Below, in pieces: positions 1 through 6,483 of a stretch of DNA of 11,857 nt (position 1 is its first letter; each line of letters opens with the position of its first letter). The notes beneath the pieces are model-generated. The model was given only the letters and a program-made list of their open reading frames with translations. It had not been told where the DNA came from and made no database searches. The position numbers and the translations under genes were made by a program. The DNA is from Alphaproteobacteria bacterium UBA3307 (lineage in GTDB: Bacteria; Pseudomonadota; Alphaproteobacteria; RF32; CAG-239). The stretch is from assembly GCA_002361365.1 (NCBI GenBank), contig DEST01000015.1:1-11857 (forward strand), read 5' to 3'.

Positions 1-521
1 CCGCTCCGACTGCCGGTTTGCACTTTACCGATTCGCTTTTAAAAAAGATTGATGAAATGGGAGTAAAGCGCGTATTTTTAACGCTTCATGTTGGTGCCGG
101 AACTTTTCTGCCGGTAAAAACCGATGACACTGACAATCATAAAATGCATGCCGAATACGGAGTTATCTCGCCCGAGGCCTGCGAAATAATCAATCAGGCC
201 AAACGCGAAGGACGAAGAATTATTGCCGTCGGCACAACTTCGGTTCGTCTTTTGGAAAGCGCCGCCGACGAAAATGGTGTGTTACACCCGTTTTGCGGCG
301 AAACCGATATTTTCATTACTCCTGGGTATAAATTTAAAATTCTGGATATGATTATCACTAATTTTCACTTGCCAAAATCAACCTTATTTATGCTGATTTG
401 CGCCATTGCCGGCACCGAACGTATGAAGGAAGCTTATTCTCACGCCATTGCCGAGCGCTACCGTTTTTATTCATATGGCGACAGCTCTATTTTAAAATGT
501 ATAAATAAAATAATATCATAA
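1..521 (+). CDS. queA: S-adenosylmethionine:tRNA ribosyltransferase-isomerase QueA, C-terminal part
   Basis: QueA transfers and isomerises the ribosyl group of SAM onto 7-aminomethyl-7-deazaguanine in tRNA, giving epoxyqueuosine. It is a cytoplasmic enzyme of the queuosine pathway. The gene is cut by the window's left edge. The frame is open from base 3 and reads APTAGLHFT, a QueA signature, before the first possible internal start. Other family motifs follow in order: HVGAGTFLPV, MHAE, AVGTTSVRLLES, TDIFITPGYKF and NFHLPKSTLFM. The end, RFYSYGDSSIL, is the usual QueA tail plus a few extra residues, so the C-terminus is intact. About half of the roughly 340-residue protein is visible. No tgt gene follows; the next gene lies about 300 bases away. 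The family assignment is secure. Confidence 0.97.
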   Translation, partial: APTAGLHFTDSLLKKIDEMGVKRVFLTLHVGAGTFLPVKTDDTDNHKMHAEYGVISPEACEIINQAKREGRRIIAVGTTSVRLLESAADENGVLHPFCGETDIFITPGYKFKILDMIITNFHLPKSTLFMLICAIAGTERMKEAYSHAIAERYRFYSYGDSSILKCINKIIS

Positions 522-604
522 AGTATCATTCGCCTCCAAATTTACTGACTTAAGCGAATATTTATTACATTTATATTTAGCAAAAACAATGTGTTGTATG
601 GATA

Positions 605-639
605 TTTTAGTAAAAAATACTAAAAAGAGTCTTTTTTTT
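605..639 (+). other. AT-rich hairpin followed by T-run, weak terminator candidate
   Basis: A perfect 8-base inverted repeat (TTTTAGTA at 605-612 and TACTAAAA at 618-625) has a 5-base loop and is followed by eight T at 632-639. The stem has only one G-C pair, so it would be unstable. It lies 84 bases after queA. It could be a weak terminator for queA, or simply AT-rich sequence. Confidence 0.25.
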
Positions 640-678
640 CTGGATTTTTAAAACAAGCCGTGTTATATGACTCGATGT

Positions 679-724
679 TTAACGATTTGTTAAGTTATTT
701 TAATAAGTGGTTAAAATTGGTTAA
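679..724. promoter_or_regulatory. Five phased TTAA boxes, two in CtrA-like TTAA-N7-TTAA arrangement
   Basis: TTAA occurs at 679, 690, 700, 711 and 721, with steps of 11, 10, 11 and 10 bases, so all five face the same side of the DNA helix. The pairs 679-693 and 700-714 each have exactly seven bases between the TTAA halves. That is the consensus for CtrA, the cell-cycle response regulator of alphaproteobacteria. The cluster lies about 105-150 bases upstream of the lytic transglycosylase start. Regulation by CtrA is inferred; AT-rich sequence can produce such pairs by chance, though five in phase is less likely. Confidence 0.4.
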
Positions 725-826
725 TACCGCTCAGATTGTCTGCATTTAATTGCGTAACTGACTGAAATTCTTAAAAGATGGGAGGAAGGTTGACTTTTGT
801 GCGGCTTTTAGAGGTGACACGTCATC

Positions 827-1432
827 GTGTTTAATAAATTCGGTTTTTTATTGGTTTGTATGCTTGCACTTGTAAGCGGTGTAATTTACGCCAATGAAGA
901 TATAGACGTATCGGCAAAAGAGTATGGTTCAGACAGCTCTCTTTGTATGGCAGCAGCCGAAAAAGCAAGTGCCGATTACGGTGTAAACTTAAGTTTGTTA
1001 CAAACAATTTCCGCAGTGGAAAGCGGTCAATGGAGCGCAACTCATAATGTATATATGGCGTGGCCGTGGACGGTTAATGCCAAGGGCAAGGGGTACTATT
1101 TTGCCACTAAAGAAGAAGCCATTGCTGCCGCAAAAAAATTTATTGCTCAAGGCATAACCAGTATAGATGTCGGTTGTATGCAAGTAAATATGAAATATCA
1201 CGGCAAAGCCTTTACTTCTATTGAAGAAGCGATGGATCCGGAAAATAATATGAATTACAGTGCTAAATTTTTGCGTTCACTCTATAAGCGTAACGGCAAA
1301 AATTGGAAAGCTGCGGCTAAAAAGTATCACTCCGGAAATCCTAAGGAAGGTTTGCGCTATACTCGCCGACTCGAGAAGCGTTTTCATGCATATAAACTTG
1401 CAGGTATTACTAAAAGCGCTGAATTGTTTTAA
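827..1432 (+). CDS. Secreted lytic transglycosylase, SLT domain
   Basis: This is probably a periplasmic murein lytic transglycosylase that cleaves peptidoglycan glycan strands to form 1,6-anhydro ends. Residues 1-22 look like a signal peptide: Lys4, a hydrophobic stretch, then cleavage after IYA. The SLT domain spans roughly residues 36-185. The likely catalytic acid is Glu65 in ISAVES. The GCMQVN motif at about 116-121 and YHSGNP at about 167-172 match later SLT motifs. The insert WPWTVNAKGKGYYF (79-92) is typical, as I recall it, of a proteobacterial subfamily. The GTG start is set by an in-frame TAG at 809-811 and by GAGGTG at 811-816. The protein has 201 residues, short and single-domain. 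The thioesterase gene follows after 24 bases, so the two may be co-transcribed. CtrA-like boxes lie upstream. Confidence 0.88.
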   Translation: MFNKFGFLLVCMLALVSGVIYANEDIDVSAKEYGSDSSLCMAAAEKASADYGVNLSLLQTISAVESGQWSATHNVYMAWPWTVNAKGKGYYFATKEEAIAAAKKFIAQGITSIDVGCMQVNMKYHGKAFTSIEEAMDPENNMNYSAKFLRSLYKRNGKNWKAAAKKYHSGNPKEGLRYTRRLEKRFHAYKLAGITKSAELF

Positions 1433-1456
1433 GTCAATATTTCAATACGCAGATAT

Positions 1457-2209
1457 ATGAGCATACAAGTAACTAAACATTGCAAAGAATATGCAGTCAA
1501 AAGCTATGAGGCTGATTGTCGCGGTTTTTTGCGAATAACTTCGCTGATGAATTTGTTACAGGATATGGCCTGTGAAAATGCCGATTCGCTTGGATTCGGT
1601 TTTGAGGATTGCGCACAACAAAATTTGGCGTGGGTTGGTGCTGATTATCTGCTTGAAATCAGTCAATTACCCCGCATTGACGAGCATTTTATTATTGAAA
1701 CTTGGCCGTCAGGTACTAAATTATGGGGCGGAGTTCGTGATTTTTTACTCAAAGATACAGCAGGCAATATCTTGGTAGCTGCTACCAGCCTGTGGGTATT
1801 GATAGATGTATTACATCGCCGTCCGGTCAATTTAAGCAAACATTTTCCGCAATACACAGTACTGAATGAACATTCTGTTACGGCTGAGTTTGCCAAACTG
1901 CCACCGGTTGAAGACCCGAACTATGTGCAAGAATTTACCGTACGTTTTGATGACATTGACGTTAATAACCACGTTAACAATGCGATTTATCCGTTATGGG
2001 CAACTGAAAGCGTTGCGCCGGAATTTCGCCGACAACATACCCCTAAAACATTGGAAATCAGCTTTAAAAAAGAAGCTCTCTACGGACAACAAATAAAAGT
2101 TTGCACCAAACAAACCGATACTGAAAGTTTGCATACGATTTATGAAAAACAAAGCGGCACCGTTCTGGCAGATTGCCGCATAAAATGGCAGGCCATCACA
2201 TCAAAATAA
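1457..2209 (+). CDS. Acyl-ACP thioesterase
   Basis: This enzyme would hydrolyse acyl-acyl carrier protein to free fatty acid, ending chain elongation in the cytoplasm. The 250 residues fit two hotdog folds, roughly 1-130 and 155-250, as in the plant FatA/FatB and bacterial family. The second fold carries D166-x-D168-x-N170-x-H172-x-N174-N175, the catalytic Asp/Asn/His motif of the family. Glu206 in FKKEA sits where the fourth catalytic residue of plant FatB is found. The N-terminal half has the expected WPSGTKLWGGVRDF strand region. No clear Shine-Dalgarno precedes the ATG, which suggests translation coupled to the transglycosylase 24 bases upstream. The end overlaps the convergent YbjN gene by 14 bases. 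The family is well known in Firmicutes, Bacteroidetes and plants and less usual in Alphaproteobacteria, so transfer is possible. Confidence 0.9.
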   Translation: MSIQVTKHCKEYAVKSYEADCRGFLRITSLMNLLQDMACENADSLGFGFEDCAQQNLAWVGADYLLEISQLPRIDEHFIIETWPSGTKLWGGVRDFLLKDTAGNILVAATSLWVLIDVLHRRPVNLSKHFPQYTVLNEHSVTAEFAKLPPVEDPNYVQEFTVRFDDIDVNNHVNNAIYPLWATESVAPEFRRQHTPKTLEISFKKEALYGQQIKVCTKQTDTESLHTIYEKQSGTVLADCRIKWQAITSK

Positions 2210-2672
2210 GCGGCATCAATGCCCGCCGCGGACTTATATTTTGCTTAAATACTGCATTAAAAATCGGGTACGCGCGTTCACATTCCGTAACGGCGATATT
2301 TAGGATTTGCTCTAATTTTAAGAACACATTTGTATCATTTTCATCTAAAATTACCGAATGCTTAAACAGCGGCATTTTGGCTTCTTCCCAATACGAAAAA
2401 TACCCAATCCACATATCTTCATTCAAAAGTGCCAACAGTTCAAAAATACTCGGCAACGCTACATTTTCCGGCTCCATATTTATCAGGCAGGAAATATGCA
2501 TACAATGCATTTGTTCTTCCCACGCAAAGAAAAACAACATTTCGTCCCATTTACCGCTGATTTCGACCACAACTTCGTGATTGCTGCGGCGCTCAGTAGA
2601 ATGCTGCCGGTTAGCAAATAAGCATTCTATATCATCAATCGGATTAAATTTATAGACTTTCTCTGCGTACAT
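2196..2672 (-). CDS. YbjN domain-containing protein
   Basis: The protein resembles the YbjN family of small cytoplasmic proteins with a fold like type III secretion chaperones. The molecular role is not established; E. coli YbjN has been linked to stress and motility phenotypes. The start was placed at the ATG at 2672, giving 158 residues, because AAGGAA lies about seven bases upstream. A longer frame reaches a TTG at 2729 but has no ribosome site there. Matching family segments are the EVVVEISGKW strand, FFFAWEEQ, the FELLALLNEDMWIGYFSYW block, MPLFKHSV and the AVTECERAYPIFNAVF helix. It is convergent with the thioesterase gene, and the last 14 bases of the two genes are shared. The region up to 2911 is a divergent promoter region shared with lgt. 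Confidence 0.82.
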   Translation of the reverse strand: MYAEKVYKFNPIDDIECLFANRQHSTERRSNHEVVVEISGKWDEMLFFFAWEEQMHCMHISCLINMEPENVALPSIFELLALLNEDMWIGYFSYWEEAKMPLFKHSVILDENDTNVFLKLEQILNIAVTECERAYPIFNAVFKQNISPRRALMPLILM

Positions 2673-2911
2673 TTGGCTTTCCTTGTTTGTTACGTTTTCA
2701 AGATGCCACACTTTGCCTTCAAAAAACAATTCCGGTTACAGAGTTTTCCACTTTTTGTGCAAAAAAATTTTTTTTTACCGGTTGCAAAAAAATAAAAGCA
2801 AGTAAATTCAAGGTATTAAAAATTAAGATGTTTATAAAGATTTTTTAAGTGTGGATTATCTGTTTTTTGTTAATATACTTTTAAGCAAAATGAAATAAAG
2901 GGAGCAAAATT
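2673..2911. promoter_or_regulatory. Divergent intergenic region between the YbjN gene and lgt, with A/T tract and putative lgt -10
   Basis: These 239 bases separate two genes that point away from each other, so promoters for both are expected here. A run of seven A followed by nine T (2761-2776) would bend the DNA. The best lgt promoter element is TATACT at 2874-2879, 33 bases before the ATG, but no good -35 box sits at the right distance. TATACT lies inside a TTAA-N7-TTAA arrangement (2870-2884), again CtrA-like. For the YbjN gene, a weak TTGCAC / TGTAAC pair with 16-base spacing can be read on the minus strand. All promoter calls are by eye. Confidence 0.35.
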
Positions 2912-3715
2912 ATGATAGGATTTACTTATCCGCAAATATCTCCGATTATTTTTTCTATCGGACCGGTTGCCATTCGTTGGTATTCTATGGCATATCTTAT
3001 AGGAATTTTGTTTGCGTGGTGGCTAGCCTCGCTCCGTATAAAAAAATACAACCTAGGTCTAAGCCCGCAAAATTGTGAAGACGCCGCTTTTGCTGCCACA
3101 TTAGGTATTATTTTAGGCGGGCGCATCGGTTACATTTTATTTTACGGCACGGCACAATATTGGCAAAATCCGTGGGAAGTTTTTGCGATTTGGCACGGTG
3201 GAATGTCTTTTCACGGCGGTATTTTCGGGGTAATTATTGCCTTATTTATTTTTGCAAAAATGATTAAATATCCGTTTTTAAAACTGACAGACTTAGTTTC
3301 TCCGTTAGTTCCGGTTGGGATTTTTCTTGGTCGCATAGCCAACTTTATCAACGACGAACTGTGGGGACGCGTTACCGATGTGGCTTGGGCGGTACGCTTT
3401 CCGCGCGGCGGATATTTACCGCGCCATCCGTCGCAACTATATGAGGCTTGCTTAGAGGGTATTTTGTTGTTTATAATCTTGAATTTAATGTGGTGCAATT
3501 CAAAGTGCCGAAATCGCACGGGGTTAATTTCTGGCGCATTTTTGCTTGGCTATGCCGCTGTACGAGTTTTAATGGAACAATTCCGCGAACCGGATGCTCA
3601 ACTCGGCTTTTTATGGTGTGGTCTGACCATGGGACAATGGCTCTCCTTACCTATAACAATCCTCGGCGTATGTCTGATTATACGCTGTTTTTTACCGCAC
3701 AGAAAATATAGCTAA
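2912..3715 (+). CDS. lgt: Prolipoprotein diacylglyceryl transferase Lgt
   Basis: Lgt moves a diacylglyceryl group from phosphatidylglycerol to the lipobox cysteine of prolipoproteins, the first step of lipoprotein maturation in the inner membrane. The 267 residues form about seven hydrophobic segments. Signature elements are HGGMSFHGG at 95-103 with His101 (matching E. coli His103), GRIANFINDELWGR at 140-153 with Arg141 and Asn144 (E. coli Arg143 and Asn146), RHPSQLYEA at 171-179, and FREPD with Arg225 (E. coli Arg239). GGAG at 2901-2904 lies seven bases before the ATG. Length and motifs are normal, so the enzyme should be active. Its stop codon overlaps that of the convergent GGDEF-like gene: both use bases of one CTAA at 3712-3715, leaving no space for a terminator. 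Confidence 0.97.
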   Translation: MIGFTYPQISPIIFSIGPVAIRWYSMAYLIGILFAWWLASLRIKKYNLGLSPQNCEDAAFAATLGIILGGRIGYILFYGTAQYWQNPWEVFAIWHGGMSFHGGIFGVIIALFIFAKMIKYPFLKLTDLVSPLVPVGIFLGRIANFINDELWGRVTDVAWAVRFPRGGYLPRHPSQLYEACLEGILLFIILNLMWCNSKCRNRTGLISGAFLLGYAAVRVLMEQFREPDAQLGFLWCGLTMGQWLSLPITILGVCLIIRCFLPHRKYS

Positions 3716-4887
3716 ATCGTGGTAGTAATATTACAATTAAAGCGATAATTTTTCTGTAGCGCATTATGAGTACGCTCGGTTACTTCGTTAGCGTCCAAAT
3801 CTTTGCGTGTTTTTTCCGAAACACAAACAGAAATCGTTATTTTGATGCTTTTCATTGAGGCAAAAACAAATTCCACCGCGGCTATATTGCGTCTGATATC
3901 ATCAGCAAAAACCTTAACGTGCTTAGCATCTTCATTTTTAAACACCATAATCAATTCTTCTTCATTATATCGATAAAGACTCAAATCATATTCCAGCGAG
4001 CGTATCCGATTAACAATCATCTGTTCCAAAACCCGCATTTTTTTGCGTCCGATAACCTTCAGCAACTTATCGCGATTGTCTATACTAAACAGCGCAATAG
4101 TGTATTTATATGGAAATTTAGAACTTGCGTGATTCAAATAGGCAATTTTACTGCCTACATTTTCCAGATAATCATAATGATACGAATTGTGCAGACTCAG
4201 CAATGTAATTCCGAGCAAAATAAGAACAAAACTCAAAAAAAACGTGGTTTGCCCTGAAGCGGAATTTGCATAAATCATACCTAAAAACAAAGCCGTATCG
4301 GCATAAAATAAGCCGGTATTGATAATGGTGTTTTTAAAGCTGATATTGATAGCAAGCGGTGCCAACAACATAATCCACAACGCACACGCCCAGAGCGGCA
4401 TTGCCTCCAACGTAATATCAATATGCGGCAACAAATCTGCCCATTGATAAATATGAGCAAACACGGCGGCTTCAATCAATAAACCGAACAATAAATATTT
4501 GTTACGTGCTTGCCATAAATGTGATTGCGGCAAAAAATACAGCAACACAAAATTCAACGGCAAAACAAAACATAAGCATCTGAATTCTGCCGATTCGCTG
4601 AATGTTTCTCCGTATTTTAATTTAAGCACATTGATAATACAATAGCACACCATCCCCAGCAACAAGCTGAATAAAGGTTTTGAGCGGTTAGAAAAGCATA
4701 GCAGCAAAGAAGTAATTGCCGCAACGCCGAAAAAACAATAATGCAAGATACTTGCCAAACCGAACTCATACGGATTTTGCGCATAAAAGAGCAACAACCC
4801 GCCAAAGAGCAACATTGCCGGTAAAAACGAACTTTTTATCGTTGAAAAAATATACTTTAGATTTTCGGCTTTTTTCAATAAATTCAT
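3712..4887 (-). CDS. Multi-pass membrane protein with degenerate GGDEF-like domain
   Basis: The 391-residue protein has about eight hydrophobic segments between residues 22 and 232, then a cytoplasmic domain. From about 260 this domain follows the diguanylate cyclase pattern: YTIALFSIDNRDKLLKVIG resembles the DxDxFKxxND start, LYRYNEEELIMVF (304-316) falls where RYGGDEF normally lies, and IKITISVCVSE plus ERTHNALQKN match the later strand and helix. The two glycines of GGDEF are replaced by Tyr307 and Asn308, so c-di-GMP synthesis is unlikely. A nucleotide sensor or structural role is possible. The N-terminal part resembles an integral membrane sensor region, but I cannot name the family. The ATG at 4887 has GAGGGA a few bases upstream. 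The gene is convergent with lgt and overlaps it by four bases. The GGDEF relationship is read by eye and moderately sure. Confidence 0.65.
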   Translation of the reverse strand: MNLLKKAENLKYIFSTIKSSFLPAMLLFGGLLLFYAQNPYEFGLASILHYCFFGVAAITSLLLCFSNRSKPLFSLLLGMVCYCIINVLKLKYGETFSESAEFRCLCFVLPLNFVLLYFLPQSHLWQARNKYLLFGLLIEAAVFAHIYQWADLLPHIDITLEAMPLWACALWIMLLAPLAINISFKNTIINTGLFYADTALFLGMIYANSASGQTTFFLSFVLILLGITLLSLHNSYHYDYLENVGSKIAYLNHASSKFPYKYTIALFSIDNRDKLLKVIGRKKMRVLEQMIVNRIRSLEYDLSLYRYNEEELIMVFKNEDAKHVKVFADDIRRNIAAVEFVFASMKSIKITISVCVSEKTRKDLDANEVTERTHNALQKNYRFNCNITTTI

Positions 4888-5012
4888 TTATCCCTCTATT
4901 GGTAAACATAATAGCGATTAAGCCTTAAAAATTTATTTAATTTTGCCGTCGGCAACAAATAATATTTGCAAACAGATATATTGCCGCCATTTAGTGCTTA
5001 TATGCCGTGCAT

Positions 5013-5055
5013 AAAAAAGAAAAGCCCTCTGTTCCCAAGGGAACAAAGGACTTTT
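5013..5055 (-). terminator. Strong Rho-independent terminator, possibly bidirectional
   Basis: On the minus strand, just after the secreted-protein gene, 17 positions pair (5020-5036 with 5039-5055) around a two-base centre. Two of the pairs are G-U, and there are no mismatches. The stem is followed by CTTTTTT. On the plus strand the same stem is followed by CCTATTTTTT, so it may also stop transcription from the other side. It lies 20 bases beyond the stop codon. Confidence 0.92.
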
Positions 5056-5074
5056 CCTATTTTTTCAGCGTTTC

Positions 5075-5860
5075 TTAGAAACCGCTGTATACATTGCCGT
5101 AGACAGCTGTTGAAGAAACGCCGCTGTTCGTCTGGGTGGCCTGACGAGCAGGGGCAGCCTGACGGGCAGCAGGAGCCTGAGCAGAACGAGTCTGCGTTGG
5201 CTGTGCCACCACCTGTCCGGTAGCGCTGTCCACGTACACGACGCGAACATTGCTACCATTAGCGGCTGCGGCTGCCTGCTGACGGGCTGCCTTCTTCTTG
5301 CCCCCACCTAAAGCGGAAGCAACTCTGAATGCTGCCATCAGCGGGTCACCGGCAACCTGTATACCGTTGACCTTATCATAGCCAACCTGCAGGCCGCTGC
5401 CTACAGTGCCAACGAGGTTCTCGTTGGTAATCTGCACATTTGACTGTGCAGAGGCTGCGCCGCCGGCACCATAAACGTACCCGCCGGTACCGTTCATTCC
5501 CATCATCATACCGCCCATAGGATTGATGCCACCTCCCATCATCATACCGCCCATCATACCAACACCGGCGGTGTTGATTTGGGCAATACGAATTGGCTGA
5601 AGACCGCGGACCGAAAACGCGTTGTACTCGCGTACATACCTTTCGTAGTCGTTGACCCTCAGTCCACTAAAATAATTGCTTATTTTAGTGGAGAGGTTAT
5701 CCCCAACATGCAACCACTGCACACCGGGGATATCGGCGCTACGATAAACCTGTCCATTGGACAGGGTTATTTCGCTTGCCTCTATTTTATACACCACCTG
5801 TGCAGTGGCATTAAAAATAGAGACGAACATAATAACGAGCATAATCAGATTCTTCTTCAT
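5075..5860 (-). CDS. Secreted Met/Gly-rich protein of unknown function
   Basis: I do not recognise a family. Residues 1-20 form a clear signal peptide (Lys2, Lys3, hydrophobic core, ATA before Gln21), so the product should be exported. Residues 21-98 look folded, with alternating strands. Residues 99-134 are Met/Gly-rich (GMMGGMMMGGGINPMGGMMM). A middle section (about 138-186) is followed by a Lys/Ala stretch (188-200), a short strand region (VRVVYVDSATGQVV), and a low-complexity Ala/Gln/Arg/Thr tail with repeated ARQA units, ending VYGNVYSGF. Two hand-counted lines are 58-60% G+C, while two lgt lines are 23% and 47%. No Shine-Dalgarno lies directly before the ATG (nearest AAGAGG about 20 bases away). 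The ATAQ-type signal peptide and missing ribosome site suggest a Bacteroidetes-like origin, which is inference. Several perfect inverted repeats lie inside the gene. A strong terminator follows. Confidence 0.8.
   Translation of the reverse strand: MKKNLIMLVIMFVSIFNATAQVVYKIEASEITLSNGQVYRSADIPGVQWLHVGDNLSTKISNYFSGLRVNDYERYVREYNAFSVRGLQPIRIAQINTAGVGMMGGMMMGGGINPMGGMMMGMNGTGGYVYGAGGAASAQSNVQITNENLVGTVGSGLQVGYDKVNGIQVAGDPLMAAFRVASALGGGKKKAARQQAAAAANGSNVRVVYVDSATGQVVAQPTQTRSAQAPAARQAAPARQATQTNSGVSSTAVYGNVYSGF
5343..5452. repeat. Three closely spaced inverted repeats inside the secreted-protein gene
   Basis: Three hairpin-forming repeats occur within 110 bases. GGTCA-c-CGG (5344-5352) pairs with CCG-t-TGACC (5364-5372) with one mismatch. 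CCAACGAG (5409-5416) pairs perfectly with CTCGTTGG (5420-5427) around three bases. TCTGCACA (5431-5438) pairs perfectly with TGTGCAGA (5445-5452) around six bases. All lie in coding sequence, so they would fold in the mRNA. Confidence 0.7.
5663..5692. repeat. Perfect 13-base inverted repeat inside the secreted-protein gene
   Basis: The left arm TCCACTAAAATAA (5663-5675) and right arm TTATTTTAGTGGA (5680-5692) are exact reverse complements around a TTGC loop. The repeat codes for residues near LSTKISNYFSG. No T-run follows on either strand, so it does not look like a terminator. Confidence 0.9.
5714..5808. repeat. Nested inverted repeats near the 5' end of the secreted-protein gene
   Basis: CCACTGCACA (5714-5723) pairs perfectly with TGTGCAGTGG (5799-5808). 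Between them, CCTGTCC (5749-5755) pairs with GGACAGG (5759-5765) around three bases. A further seven-base pairing, TATCCCC with GGGGATA, lies at about 5698-5732 and competes with the outer stem. Folding here could affect translation, because it covers codons about 18-50 of the mRNA. Confidence 0.65.
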
Positions 5861-6483
5861 ACTCTATTATTTTTTTATGCCTCTTCTCTTTCCGTGTATT
5901 GCATCAACATTGCCGCGCAACAAAACTCGTTTGTTGTTTTATGGAAACATTGATTAAATGCAATATTTTTTGAACTTAAAACCTGAAATTATATGTCTTG
6001 TTCCTCAAATTACAAACTATTCATAAGCGCGCCAACGATTGTCTCAAGATACACGATCGCCCCCCTAAGCTCTCCAGCAGCTATTGCTCGTTATTTTTCG
6101 GGAGTAAGGCATTTATTTAATGAGTGGCCTATGAATTAATTTATAAAAAAGGGACATACAACTCAAGTGATAATTTCGCCAAATTTGCAAAACATATACA
6201 CTTCAATTAAAGAGTCAGGTTTGACTTCTTTTTTTATTGATTACCTAGGGAATAGCACAAAAAACGAAAGTATTTTATCGCTTAACTTTGCGCAATATGG
6301 GTAATGTTTTCAAAAAGAAGCACATAATGTGTATTTTCATTTGTAAAACATAATCCCTATTTGTAATCACTTATAGGATATCTTATTTTTTGGGAATTTT
6401 CAATAAAAAAATGCTTCATTTTGGCAAAAAATCTTTTTTTGTCACGCAAATAATCTTCCATCTATCATCTTGAGCTGTTTTAA
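5861..6483. other. Long stretch without a convincing gene; one interrupted open frame
   Basis: About 620 AT-rich bases hold no credible intact gene on either strand. The promoter of the minus-strand secreted-protein gene should lie near 5870-5960, but no good -35/-10 pair is visible. On the plus strand, one frame runs from ATG 5993 to TAA 6302-6304 (104 codons) and is broken only by TAA at 6137-6139. The two halves (48 and about 54 residues) match nothing I know and could be a decayed gene or chance. CACAT-a-ATGTG near 6320-6335 is a small palindrome. Confidence 0.5.

Noticed and set aside
2173..2621. Plus-strand frames of 135 and 87 codons opposite the YbjN gene
   Set aside because: They are antisense to a gene with clear family similarity and have no recognisable protein features.
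4940..4956. TTGCC-gtc-GGCAA palindrome upstream of the GGDEF-like gene
   Set aside because: The stem is only five pairs and there is no T-run or known operator match, so it was not listed as a site.
5579..5957. Plus-strand frames of 124 and 66 codons opposite and upstream of the secreted-protein gene
   Set aside because: The minus-strand gene has a signal peptide, a sensible composition and a terminator; the plus frames have none.
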